From contig PLCN01000002.1 of the NCBI GenBank assembly GCA_003134785.1, positions 517,989 through 581,988 of the forward strand: a stretch of DNA of 64,000 nucleotides. The letters are read 5' to 3'. The DNA is from Spartobacteria bacterium (lineage in GTDB: Bacteria > Verrucomicrobiota > Verrucomicrobiia > Chthoniobacterales > UBA10450). Positions 35,536-44,282 of this stretch are shown here, in pieces (position 1 is the first letter of the stretch; each line of letters begins with the position of its first letter). The notes under the pieces are model-generated. The model was not told the origin of the DNA and ran no database searches. It saw only the letters and a list, made by a program, of their open reading frames with translations. The position numbers and the translations under genes are program-made.

Positions 35536-36698
35536 CGAGCGTCTCTTGGCGGCGCGATCTTGGCGACTCGCTGTCTAACGAGTTTTCCCGGCCGCAGTTG
35601 ATCTTGATCGGAAAGAATGGCGCGTTCGCCTTCCGAAAGGCCATCGATGATTTCAGAATAATCGAGCGTCCGGTAACCGATCTTCACCGTTCGGGCCTGC
35701 ACCACGCTGCGCTTCACGATGAGCACCTGATCGACCATGATCGCGCGCGTCGGGAGCACGAGGACGTTTTCGTGCGTGCCGGTGATGATGTTCATCTCGC
35801 CGGTCATCCCTGCCATCAAGTTCTCCGGCGGATTCTCCAAATCCAAAACGACGGTATAGCGCTGCGTCTCGGGATCTGCCGCCGGCTGGATGGCCGAGAC
35901 TCTCGCGTTGAATTGCCGGGTCCGAAACGCGTAGACCTGCAAAACGGCTTCCATGCCGACCTTCACTTCGCCTACGTCTTCCTCGTCCACTTCGCCGCGC
36001 ACGTAATTCTTGCGCGATGAAATCGTGAAGAGTTCGGCCCGCTCGGCCACCAGTTCGCCCTCAATGGTCTTGATCGCGGTGAGCAATCCGTCCATGGGCG
36101 AACGGATCTCGGAATTTTTCATCTGCGCTTCGAGCTTTTTGCAAGTGTCGTCGAGCATGGCGAGATTGCGATCCCGCTCGATTCGTTCGCTTTCGAGCAG
36201 ACCGCGCAAGCGTTTCACTTCGCTCCTGGCTTTTTCGTATTCGACGGCGGGGACGTTGCTGAGCGCGGTCAATTTTTCGAGGCGGCCCAAATTGTCTTCG
36301 GCCACTTTGAGCTGCTCGGCCGAGGGCAGGGGGAGGTCGGCGCGTTGCGTCGCGGCCTGGAGATCGGCGCGCGCCTGCTTCAACTGCCGCGCCGTGCTTT
36401 CATCAGCAATCGTGGCGAGCAATTCGCCTTTCTCGACCGTCTTGCCAATCGCGCCGCGACCTGCGGACAAATTTTCGGCCAGTTGGATGAACCCGGCATT
36501 TTGCGCGCGAACCGGAACCAACAGAGTCGGCTCGATGCGGACCGTTCCGTAAACCGCCGAGATAGCGGTTCCCCGCCGCACGATCGCGATCTCCGCCACT
36601 GGCAAGGTAAGAAAATAAATGCAGCCGGCGACCAGCAACAACGCGGCGACGGCAATCCAAACGAGCTTCTTCGGCGGAGAAAACTTCAAGTGCTGCAA
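35532..36698 (-). CDS. Periplasmic adaptor (HlyD/MacA family)
   Basis: A 388-residue membrane-fusion protein. It has an inner-membrane anchor at residues 12-31, a lipoyl-like half near 55-95 (GFIQLAENLSAG...VEKGELLATI), a coiled-coil hairpin at about 97-200, the second lipoyl half (IRSPMDGLLTAIKTIEGE) and a beta-barrel domain. It bridges the inner-membrane transporter to a TolC-like channel, both encoded in this operon. The ATG directly follows the TolC-like stop. Confidence 0.87.
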   Translation of the reverse strand: MQHLKFSPPKKLVWIAVAALLLVAGCIYFLTLPVAEIAIVRRGTAISAVYGTVRIEPTLLVPVRAQNAGFIQLAENLSAGRGAIGKTVEKGELLATIADESTARQLKQARADLQAATQRADLPLPSAEQLKVAEDNLGRLEKLTALSNVPAVEYEKARSEVKRLRGLLESERIERDRNLAMLDDTCKKLEAQMKNSEIRSPMDGLLTAIKTIEGELVAERAELFTISSRKNYVRGEVDEEDVGEVKVGMEAVLQVYAFRTRQFNARVSAIQPAADPETQRYTVVLDLENPPENLMAGMTGEMNIITGTHENVLVLPTRAIMVDQVLIVKRSVVQARTVKIGYRTLDYSEIIDGLSEGERAILSDQDQLRPGKLVRQRVAKIAPPRDAR

Positions 36699-38189
36699 CT
36701 AATGCAACTTTCCGGCGGTGTCCCCGGAAAATTGAAAGTAGCGGCCGGTGGCGCGGTCCCATTCGGCCCGGGCCACATTTTGTTGAAACGCCGCGGACAA
36801 AAGCGCGCTTTTGGTTTCGAGGAAGCTGCTTTCCGCCGTCCGGAATTCCAATTGCGACGAAAGCCCCTCCGCCAGCGTTCGCTGAACGACGGTCACGTTC
36901 TGATCGGCGCTGGTGACCGCCGCGTTCAACGATTTCCAGCGCCCTTCGATCGCGTGGAAATTATTGTGAATGCGTTTCAGCTCGAGCGCGACGTTCGTTT
37001 CCAGTTGGCGAAGCGAGATTTCATTCATCTCGCGGATCGCGCGCGCGCGTGCCACCTGGCCGCCGACTTTGCCGTTATCAATGACTCGCCAGGTGTAGGA
37101 AACGCCCGCCGTCGCGTCGGAAGAAATAATGTCATCCGATCGGCGCGAGCTGCCTCCATTTGCACTTTGAATTGTAACGGGAATGTAGGTGCCCGTCATC
37201 GTCGCATCCAACGCGGGATAATAGGCGGCCTGCATGATTTTCTGATCTTCCGCGGCCGCCCGGACAAGGGTGCGAGCGAGCTTTAAGTCCGCGCGATCTT
37301 CCAGCGCCTCCGCGGTTTCCGATTCGAGATTGTGATTCGCGGCCTCGAACGTCAGCTCTCCCTCCGGCCTAACGACTTCCGCCGCCGCCCCGAGATCGCT
37401 TCCCATGCACATCGCCAGAGTGAGGACCGCGCCTTGATAACCACGGCGCATTTCTTCGATCCGCGGATTGAGTTCGCGCTCGAGCAATTGGGCGCTCGTC
37501 ATCGCCCCACGATCTGCCTGGCCAGCCTGATAGCGGTCGGCCTGAGTAGTGACGTTTTCGGTGAGGCGTTGCTGTTGCGCCTCTCCAAGCTCACGGAGCG
37601 AGTCATCGAAGAGCGCGGTATAAAATGCGATCCGCGCTGTATGCAATTGCTCGACGACCGCCACGTTCAATCGCTGCTTGGCGAGCAGGACCTCGATGTC
37701 GCCGCGCCGACGCGATGGCGGAACGGCGGCGTCGAAGAGCGGCTGCGTAAAAAACCCGCGGCCGAATCCAAACGGCTGTGTATCTGCCTGGCCGGCGCGC
37801 TTTCCGCCCTGGATTCCAACGATGCCTTGAATCCTCACATCGGGGAGGCCGTTCGAGCGCAAGACGAGGCGGCGGCCCGCAGCCTGTTCGAGCGCAATCT
37901 TGGCCTGGAGAATTTCCGGATTTTTCTCGAGCGTTCGCGCGAGCGCGGCGTCGAGCGTGATGGCATTCGCGCTCGCGATGCTGGCGACGATCAAAATGAT
38001 AGAGAGGATTACCAAATGCGCGGTAGGCGTCTTCTGTAGCCGCTTCGCTGTGCGAAGCGTGGGAATGACGCGATGCCCGGAGATGGCGCGCAACCCCGCG
38101 CCGCCCACCCGCCTCCGCCTTGCTTCGGCGTGGCAAGCAGGGCGGCTACAGGTGCTGAATTCACGATTGAGCGTAAAGGTCGCCTTCAT
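36699..38189 (-). CDS. TolC-like outer-membrane channel (copy 1)
   Basis: A protein of up to 496 residues with two TolC repeat regions of long helices (TLDAALARTLEKNPEILQAKIALEQAAGRR at the start of the mature part). The ATG at 38189 overlaps the preceding gene by 4 bp, but the first 57 residues are encoded mostly by a REP-like element and read as junk. A signal peptide (VILSIILIVASIASA) begins only at residue 59, where a TTG (38015) could be the real start. Either the element inserted in frame or the start is wrong in the ATG model. Confidence 0.82.
   Translation of the reverse strand: MKATFTLNREFSTCSRPACHAEARRRRVGGAGLRAISGHRVIPTLRTAKRLQKTPTAHLVILSIILIVASIASANAITLDAALARTLEKNPEILQAKIALEQAAGRRLVLRSNGLPDVRIQGIVGIQGGKRAGQADTQPFGFGRGFFTQPLFDAAVPPSRRRGDIEVLLAKQRLNVAVVEQLHTARIAFYTALFDDSLRELGEAQQQRLTENVTTQADRYQAGQADRGAMTSAQLLERELNPRIEEMRRGYQGAVLTLAMCMGSDLGAAAEVVRPEGELTFEAANHNLESETAEALEDRADLKLARTLVRAAAEDQKIMQAAYYPALDATMTGTYIPVTIQSANGGSSRRSDDIISSDATAGVSYTWRVIDNGKVGGQVARARAIREMNEISLRQLETNVALELKRIHNNFHAIEGRWKSLNAAVTSADQNVTVVQRTLAEGLSSQLEFRTAESSFLETKSALLSAAFQQNVARAEWDRATGRYFQFSGDTAGKLH
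38034..38151. repeat. REP-like element inside a coding leader
   Basis: Same ends as the elements at 22089 and 59266: CTGTAGCCGCTTCGCTGTGCG on the left and GGGCGGCTACAG on the right, with a longer middle containing GCCTTGCTTCGGCGTGGCAAG. It lies between the two TolC-like genes and is open in the downstream frame. Confidence 0.65.
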
Positions 38190-39568
38190 CTACCGCTCCC
38201 CAAAGTTGAAGGCGGCGCGGCTACTTCGAGGATCGGTTTTCCCGAGGATGGACCTTCCGCAATTTTCGAGGCAAATCCGAGCGTCTCCGGTTCTCGCGCG
38301 GTGGCCCGGGCCAGCCGCGCGAGCGCGACGTTGTGAAGATAGATCGCGCCCAAGCGCGTCGTGCGAGTGCGGGTCACGTCCGAGGCGGCTTGGAGAATAT
38401 CCAGCTGCGTCCCCAAGCCGGCGCTCAGATTTCCTTTCGCGATCTCGAGTGATTCATCGGCGTTTTGCACATTGCGCGTTTCCGAAAGCAGAACGCGATC
38501 CGATTGCTGGAGATCGAGAAACGCCCCCCGCACATCCGAGTTCACGGAACGCCGCGCCGCCTCCAACGCAAGAACGGCTGCATCGCGTCGCGCGCGGGTG
38601 GCCTGGAGGCGACCCTTGGTCGCGAATCCATCGAAGATGTGCCAGGCGGCGTTTATGCCCACGATGTAACCGTGGTTGAATTCCGGCCCGACCAGCGGGT
38701 CTCGCTCGCTGTAGAATTCGTAGCCGGTAAAAGCTTCCACGCGGGGGCGCATCTCGCTCCGATCGAGAATCAATTGCCGGTTCTCGATTTCCACATCGAT
38801 CTCCCGCGCTCGGATTTCCGGCCGGGTCACATCCGCGTAGGCAAGGCATTCATTCAAATCCGGATGGCGCGGATGATATTGCAACTGCCCGGCCGCCTCG
38901 AATCGCGAGGTCGCTTTGGAACGCACATCGACGCCCATCAGCTCGCTCACTCTCAAATAGGAATTTTGAAGCCGCGTTTGCGCGTCAATCAGCTCGGGCT
39001 GTTCGTTCGCGAGCGCGACCTCGGCCCGGCTCACATTCAATGCGCCCACTAATCCGGCCGTCATCCGTTCTCGTTGCGTCTTGAGTTCCTCCTCGAAAAC
39101 GCCGACCGATTGTTCCCGCACCTGAATCTTCGCGCGGTTCAGCAGAAGCTCGTAAAAGGCGACCCGCACATCCATGGTGACGCGATTCACGAGCGCTTGA
39201 TATTCGAGCGACCGCTTCTCCTCGATCAATCGCGCGATCGCGAGTTGGCTGGAGACCGCACCGCCGGTGTAAAGATTCTGCACCACGCGTACCGAGGCGT
39301 CATAATCCTCGGGACGCAGGCGTGACGCTTCCTGGCTTTCCCTCTTGCGCGCCAACCCGGTGGAGACAACCGACGGAAGAAAACCGGAGCGCGCCTCGAT
39401 GACGGTGCCGCGGGCTGCTTCCAGTTGCTTCGCCGCGATTTGGATTTCCGTGTTCTGCTTCTTGGCCACCGCCACCGCTTCTTCCACCGTGTAAGCCGGC
39501 ACGGCAGAGTTAGCCCTCATCACCAATGCCAGCAGCACAAAAAAGGCGATCCAGACACTGCGGCGCAT
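38186..39568 (-). CDS. TolC-like outer-membrane channel (copy 2)
   Basis: A 460-residue outer-membrane efflux protein. A signal peptide (MRRSVWIAFFVLLALVMRANS) is followed by YTVEEAVAVAKKQNTEIQ and two helical OEP repeats, with a typical second-half motif (VGINAAWHIFDGFATKGR). The start at ATG 39568 is chosen because it begins the signal peptide; an ATG 18 codons upstream is less likely. It is the first gene of the export operon. It is only distantly similar to copy 1, so the two channels are probably not a recent duplication. Confidence 0.85.
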   Translation of the reverse strand: MRRSVWIAFFVLLALVMRANSAVPAYTVEEAVAVAKKQNTEIQIAAKQLEAARGTVIEARSGFLPSVVSTGLARKRESQEASRLRPEDYDASVRVVQNLYTGGAVSSQLAIARLIEEKRSLEYQALVNRVTMDVRVAFYELLLNRAKIQVREQSVGVFEEELKTQRERMTAGLVGALNVSRAEVALANEQPELIDAQTRLQNSYLRVSELMGVDVRSKATSRFEAAGQLQYHPRHPDLNECLAYADVTRPEIRAREIDVEIENRQLILDRSEMRPRVEAFTGYEFYSERDPLVGPEFNHGYIVGINAAWHIFDGFATKGRLQATRARRDAAVLALEAARRSVNSDVRGAFLDLQQSDRVLLSETRNVQNADESLEIAKGNLSAGLGTQLDILQAASDVTRTRTTRLGAIYLHNVALARLARATAREPETLGFASKIAEGPSSGKPILEVAAPPSTLGSGR

Positions 39569-39790
39569 CCGTCCTATCTGCGGGTCGGCCCCTTGTTTTT
39601 CAATCAAAATCCCCCGTGGCACGAGGGCATTATATCAGATGAAGCCACTTGCGCGCGTTCGAGTGCGGGTTTCAGCGTCCGCCAACTCCTTGCGAGCCGC
39701 GATTGCATCGCCTCACATTTGCTTTATGATGGGCAACTTTGCGCCTTGCTCGGAGCGAGGGGCTGCGTCTATCCTTGGAATTTTCCTGCA

Positions 39791-40894
39791 ATGAACAAAA
39801 TCAGAATTGCCGTCGTCGGGGTCGGGAACTGCGCGAGTTCGCTGTTGCAGGGCATCAACTTCTATCGCGACTCTTCCGGCAATGGCGCGGACGTCGGATT
39901 GATGCACCGGCAGGTCGGCAAGTATCAGCCGCAGGATATCGAGGTCGTCGCCGCCTTCGACATCGATCGCCGGAAAGTTGGTCTCGATATGGCCGAGGCG
40001 ATTTTCGCGCCGCCTAATTGCACCAAAGTCTTTTGCAACAAGATCAAGCCGACCGGCGCGGTCGTGATGATGGGTTGCGTTTTCGATGGTTATGCCGCGC
40101 ACATGAAGGATTACGACGCGCCGCGCACCTTCCTGCCGCTGGAAAAGGAATCGACGCGAGAGCAGATCATCGAGGAGCTGCGCAATTCCGGCGCGGAAAT
40201 CATGGTGAATTATTTGCCAGTCGGTTCGGAGGAAGCCACGCGCTTTTATGCCGCCTGCGCGCTCGAAGCGAATCTCGGGTTCGTTAATAACATCCCGGTC
40301 TTCATCGCCAGCGACCCCGTCTGGGCCAAGCGATTTGCCGACAAAAATCTGCCGATCGTGGGCGACGACATCAAGGCGCAGATGGGCGCGACGGTTTTGC
40401 ACCGCACCATCGTCGATCTTTTCCGCAAACGCGGCGTGAAAGTCGAGCGCACCTATCAGCTCAACACCGGCGGCAACACCGATTTTCTGAACATGCTCAA
40501 CCGGAACCGGCTCGCGTCGAAGAAAACTTCCAAGACCGAAGCGGTGCAATCGGTCATCGGCGAGCGTTTGGCGGACGACAACATCCATATCGGTCCGAGC
40601 GATTACGTTCCGTGGCAGAACGACAACAAGATTTGTTTCATTCGCGTGGAAGGAAAACTTTTCGGCGACGTGCCGATGGAACTCGACGTGAAACTTTCCG
40701 TCGAAGATTCACCGAACTCGGCCGGCGTGGCGATCGACGCCATCCGCTGCTGCAAGCTGGCGCTCGATCGCGGCAAAGGCGGCGTGCTCCATTCGGCCTC
40801 CGCTTATTTCTCGAAGCATCCGCCTGTGCAAATGACGGATGACGAAGCGCATCGGCGCGTGGAAGAGTTCATCAGCGGCGAACGCGATAGTTGA
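39791..40894 (+). CDS. ino1: Myo-inositol-3-phosphate synthase
   Basis: Converts glucose 6-phosphate to inositol 3-phosphate with bound NAD. The 367 residues match the short bacterial/archaeal type. Visible motifs are the Rossmann start VVGVGNCASSLLQG (7-20), VNYLPVGSEEATRFYA, GDDIKAQMGATVLHR, the family signature NTGGNTDFLN near 234-243, KKTSKTEAVQ near 252-261, and IGPSDYVPWQNDNKIC. I use the ATG at 39791; the longer frame upstream is antisense to the TolC leader. Its product is the natural feed for the inositol-phosphate-like cytidylyltransferase at 22131-22886. A response regulator starts 46 bp downstream. Confidence 0.93.
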   Translation: MNKIRIAVVGVGNCASSLLQGINFYRDSSGNGADVGLMHRQVGKYQPQDIEVVAAFDIDRRKVGLDMAEAIFAPPNCTKVFCNKIKPTGAVVMMGCVFDGYAAHMKDYDAPRTFLPLEKESTREQIIEELRNSGAEIMVNYLPVGSEEATRFYAACALEANLGFVNNIPVFIASDPVWAKRFADKNLPIVGDDIKAQMGATVLHRTIVDLFRKRGVKVERTYQLNTGGNTDFLNMLNRNRLASKKTSKTEAVQSVIGERLADDNIHIGPSDYVPWQNDNKICFIRVEGKLFGDVPMELDVKLSVEDSPNSAGVAIDAIRCCKLALDRGKGGVLHSASAYFSKHPPVQMTDDEAHRRVEEFISGERDS

Positions 40895-40940
40895 TCGAGC
40901 CAGGTTGAGTAGCGCGGATGCCTGCGCACATTCTTCCCAG

Positions 40941-41612
40941 ATGCGAATTCTGCTGATCGAAGACGAAAACAAAACCGCGGCCTTTCTGGCCAAGGGGCTG
41001 CAAGAAGCCGGCTACACCGTGGACATCGCAAGGGACGGCGAGGCAGGAGTGGAGATCGCGGTCGGGACGCGATTCGATCTCCTCGTGGTGGATGTAATGT
41101 TGCCCAAGAAAGATGGCTGGGCCGTGGTCGAGGAACTGCGAGGCGGCGGCACTCTAAGCCCGATTCTTTTTCTCACGGCGCGAGATGCGGTTCGCGATCG
41201 GGTCAAAGGGCTCGAGCTGGGCGGAGATGATTATCTGGTCAAGCCGTTCGCCTTTTCCGAATTTCTCGCGCGGGTTCGGTCGCTCCTGCGGCGATCTCCG
41301 GAGCGTGAGCAGACGCATTTGCGAGTGGAGGATCTCGACATCGATACGCGACGGCACAAAGCGGACCGGGGTGGCGTCGCGCTCAATTTGACGGCCAAGG
41401 AATTTCTACTCCTGGCGCATTTGGTCCGTGCTGCGGGCGACGTGGTGTCTCGCGCCGAAATCGCCGAGCATGTCTGGGACATTAACTTCGAGACGGACAC
41501 GAATGTCGTAGACGTCATGGTGCGACGATTGCGAGCGAAGGTAGACGATCCTTACAAGCTAAAGTTAATCCATACGGTGCGCGGCGTCGGTTATGTTCTC
41601 AAAGCCGGCTGA
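40941..41612 (+). CDS. OmpR-family response regulator
   Basis: A 223-residue two-domain regulator. In the receiver domain D51 (VVDVMLP) is the phosphorylation site, with acidic pair E7/D8 and the usual Lys near 101 (LVKPF). The C-terminal winged helix (NLTAKEFLLLAHLVRAAGDVVSRAEIAEHVWD...TNVVDVMVRRLRAKVDD...IHTVRGVGYVL) is of the PhoB/CusR type, which binds tandem direct repeats. The ATG at 40941 gives the standard N-terminus. It overlaps the sensor kinase gene by 20 bp. A fitting operator lies at 43055-43093. Confidence 0.93.
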   Translation: MRILLIEDENKTAAFLAKGLQEAGYTVDIARDGEAGVEIAVGTRFDLLVVDVMLPKKDGWAVVEELRGGGTLSPILFLTARDAVRDRVKGLELGGDDYLVKPFAFSEFLARVRSLLRRSPEREQTHLRVEDLDIDTRRHKADRGGVALNLTAKEFLLLAHLVRAAGDVVSRAEIAEHVWDINFETDTNVVDVMVRRLRAKVDDPYKLKLIHTVRGVGYVLKAG

Positions 41613-43017
41613 ACCGCGGTCGATCGCTTCGCAACTGGTCATCCTCTTTACCCTGGCCGCGGCGTTTTTGCTCTGCTGCGGGCTAGGAGTCTTATACTGG
41701 ATCTTCGTTCGACACGCTTTCGAAGAAGACAACGCCGTCCTGGCGGACAAGATCTCAGCCTTACGCGCCGATTTTAATAAAGCCGGCGATCCGAAAGGCC
41801 TCAATGAAGAGCTAAAAATCCTGCACGCAGGAGAGCGGGCTGCTTACTGGATTCGGGTTATCGATCCCCAAGGTGCGACGGTGGCAGAAACGCCGGGAAT
41901 GAGCTTCTTGTTGCCTGCTGCTGTCTTTCCGAAGCCAGAATCCCAAAATCCATCGGCTCTGAAGCCGAAGGACTATCGAACGAGCGACAAATTATTTTCC
42001 TTGGCGGCGACGGTCGAGGAAGCAGGCGGTCAGCTTTGCACCATTCAAGTCGCGCAAGATCGTTCCGGCGACGAAGAATTCATGAAGGAATTCGGGTCCC
42101 TGCTGGTTGTGGTGTTGGCCCTCGGAATTCTGGCCTCGACGGTCATCGCGCTCACTGTCACCAGGAAGGGTTTGCGCCCGATTACGGAAATGACTCGCTC
42201 ATTGAAGCGCATCGGACCAAAGCGCCTGCACGAACGCATTCCGCCAGAGGGTTGGCCGCGCGAACTCCGCCCGCTAGCCATCGCTTTCGATGAGATGCTG
42301 GACCGGCTGGAAGATTCCTTCACGCGTCTCTCGCAATTTTCGGCCGATCTCGCGCACGAGCTCCGCACGCCTATTGCCAATATCCGCGGCGAAGGCGAGG
42401 TCGCTTTGACTCGGACTCGCACGCCGGATGAATACCGGCAGGTAATCGAATCGAGTGTCGGAGAATGCGAAAGACTCTCGGCGATCGTCGATAATCTGCT
42501 TTTTCTCGCCCGCGCCGAAGCGGCGGAAGGCCATATCCAGCGCACGCTTTTCAATGGGCGCGCCGCAGTCGAAAAAATCGCGGCGTTTTATGAACCCCTC
42601 GCGGAAGAGCACCACACCGCTATCGCCTGTAGCGGCGAAGGCGAAGTCCAGGCTGATCCCATGCTCTTTGGGCGGGCTGTGAGCAATCTCGTGGAAAACG
42701 CGCTACGCTTCACACCCCCCGGCGGAACAATTCAAATCTCCATCGCGTCCGACGCCGCGCATTCGGAAATCACCGTGAAAGATACCGGCTGCGGAATAGC
42801 GGCGGAACACCTTCCGCGTGTGTTCGATCGCTTCTATCGCGTGGATTCTTCGCGTAGCGCGCAAGGCTCAGGTTTAGGGCTGGCGCTGGTGAAATCGATC
42901 ATGGAGCTCCACGGCGGATCGGCCGTCGTGGAGAGCGAAGTCGACCGGGGGACGGTCGTGACTCTGACGTTTCCGAAGGGAGCCGCGCCAAACTCCCGTT
43001 TCATCCCTGGAACTTAA
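41593..43017 (+). CDS. CusS-type sensor histidine kinase
   Basis: A 474-residue membrane kinase. Helices at about 12-39 and 167-190 bracket a periplasmic sensor region of about 130 residues, followed by HAMP, the phospho-acceptor H255 in HELRTP, and a HATPase domain with NLVENALRF, DTGCGI and GSGLGLAL. The family includes heavy-metal sensors, but the sensor region shows no obvious metal ligands, so the signal is unknown. It is coupled to the response regulator. Confidence 0.9.
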   Translation: MFSKPAEPRSIASQLVILFTLAAAFLLCCGLGVLYWIFVRHAFEEDNAVLADKISALRADFNKAGDPKGLNEELKILHAGERAAYWIRVIDPQGATVAETPGMSFLLPAAVFPKPESQNPSALKPKDYRTSDKLFSLAATVEEAGGQLCTIQVAQDRSGDEEFMKEFGSLLVVVLALGILASTVIALTVTRKGLRPITEMTRSLKRIGPKRLHERIPPEGWPRELRPLAIAFDEMLDRLEDSFTRLSQFSADLAHELRTPIANIRGEGEVALTRTRTPDEYRQVIESSVGECERLSAIVDNLLFLARAEAAEGHIQRTLFNGRAAVEKIAAFYEPLAEEHHTAIACSGEGEVQADPMLFGRAVSNLVENALRFTPPGGTIQISIASDAAHSEITVKDTGCGIAAEHLPRVFDRFYRVDSSRSAQGSGLGLALVKSIMELHGGSAVVESEVDRGTVVTLTFPKGAAPNSRFIPGT

Positions 43018-43054
43018 ATTGAGAAATGCCCGTCGGACGAGTGGCGCAGGCTTT

Positions 43055-43093
43055 TGTGACTTCTCTGTAATTTGCCGGTAATCTGTTTGTAAC
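43055..43093 (+). promoter_or_regulatory. Four 11-bp-phased half sites for an OmpR-family regulator
   Basis: TGTGAC (43055), TGTAAT (43066), GGTAAT (43077) and TGTAAC (43088) start exactly 11 bp apart. This is the geometry of PhoB/OmpR-type tandem binding. It sits about 40 bp after the sensor kinase stop and about 160 bp before the outer-membrane protein gene, so the adjacent response regulator is the likely binder. Confidence 0.6.
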
Positions 43094-43226
43094 GCTATCT
43101 GCAAACCGTGAATGGGTGGTCACGGATGGTTTCTGCGCAATCCGGCGAGCATTTCACCTCGTAAATGCGAAAAGATTATCGGAAAGAAAATGGCCGGATG
43201 AGCGAAGAATTTCCTTGCCACGCGAA

Positions 43227-43240
43227 TTACAAATTTGTAA
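43227..43240. promoter_or_regulatory. Perfect 14-bp palindrome TTACAAATTTGTAA
   Basis: The palindrome lies 9 bp before the ATG of the outer-membrane protein gene and contains two inverted copies of the TGTAA half site found in the upstream direct repeats. It could be a second operator or a mRNA hairpin near the ribosome-binding site. Confidence 0.4.
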
Positions 43241-43249
43241 CCAGATGGC

Positions 43250-44224
43250 ATGCATCTACAATTCCCGTTGAGAAACAGGTTGATCCCAGCGGCGTTGTCA
43301 TTGGGATTTCTCGGGTGCCTGACCGTTAATCCATCGATCTACGGTCAAACCGCGACGAGCGAAGGCCTCGTAGTCACGGGCGAAGAAGTGCCCAGTGCTT
43401 ATGGCGCGACGCCTGACTTTTCGCGCAGCCGCTTCTCAAATCTGGTGAACGCCTATGTCTTGCCGCCGGGTGCTGTTTACGCAGGATTGATTTACGAGGG
43501 CGATGCCCTTCACTTCAATCGTCCCGACCACAACTTTACTCAGGAAGTAGAAATCGGTCTTCCGTATCGATTTGGCATCGCGTTTGAAAACTCGGAGGAG
43601 GAATTTCGGGGACACGGCCAGGAGCGGACGTTCAGTATTGAAGGCCGCTATGCGTTCGCCGATTGGAATAAAATTCCTCTCAACCCCACCTTCTTCGTGG
43701 AATATAAATTTGGCCTCGGCGACATTCTGCACGACGAAGGTCCGCCGGCGGCACTGGGCCCGGGAGAAGCGCAAGCGTTTCTCGATGCACACAAGCCCCT
43801 TCCCGATTCGGTTGAAGTGCGGCTTCTCTTGGCGCAAGACTTTGGTGAGCATGTTGAATGGGCCGCAAATATCTTCTGCGAACAGGAAGTCGGCGGTGAT
43901 CGAGGGCGGGAGTTCGGCTTCGCTCAAACGGTCATGTTCCCGATTATTTTGCCAAATGAGCGGCTCAAGGTCGGAGCAGAAATGCAGTTCACCCAGTTTG
44001 CTGATGCGGGAATCCGGGCGAGTGGAGAGACTCCCTCCTATCGGGTGATCATTGGACCGACGATCGCGTGGAAGCCTTCGAAGAACACGCGGATGGATAT
44101 TTCTCCGCTATTTGGAGTCACCCGTGATTCGCCGGCAGCGTCCGTCTTCGTGGTGTTCTCGATGTTATTCGGCGGCAGCGAACCTGCGCAAGCAGAAGCG
44201 CCCGCATCAACGCGAAACCGCTGA
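43250..44224 (+). CDS. Outer-membrane protein of unknown function
   Basis: A 324-residue protein with a signal peptide (hydrophobic stretch about residues 13-30). The mature part is rich in amphipathic beta strands (TFSIEGRYAFADW, NPTFFVEYKFGLG, VEVRLLLAQDFGEHVEWAANIFCEQEVGG, RVIIGPTIAWKPSKNTRMDISPLFGV) ending in FVVFSMLFGG. Early residues LVVTGEEVPSAYGA resemble the leader of some verrucomicrobial TonB-related proteins. The rest looks like a small barrel with no plug. The location after a two-component pair and its operator suggests control by that pair. Confidence 0.7.
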   Translation: MHLQFPLRNRLIPAALSLGFLGCLTVNPSIYGQTATSEGLVVTGEEVPSAYGATPDFSRSRFSNLVNAYVLPPGAVYAGLIYEGDALHFNRPDHNFTQEVEIGLPYRFGIAFENSEEEFRGHGQERTFSIEGRYAFADWNKIPLNPTFFVEYKFGLGDILHDEGPPAALGPGEAQAFLDAHKPLPDSVEVRLLLAQDFGEHVEWAANIFCEQEVGGDRGREFGFAQTVMFPIILPNERLKVGAEMQFTQFADAGIRASGETPSYRVIIGPTIAWKPSKNTRMDISPLFGVTRDSPAASVFVVFSMLFGGSEPAQAEAPASTRNR

Positions 44225-44282
44225 GTCGAGGTTCGCGGCACTGACTCCTTAACCTAACCAATAAGCAATACCTATGTACCAC

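Noticed and set aside
39425..39790. N-terminal extension of inositol-3-phosphate synthase by 122 codons
   Set aside because: The added residues are antisense to the TolC-like leader and do not resemble the family; ATG 39791 gives the normal Rossmann start.
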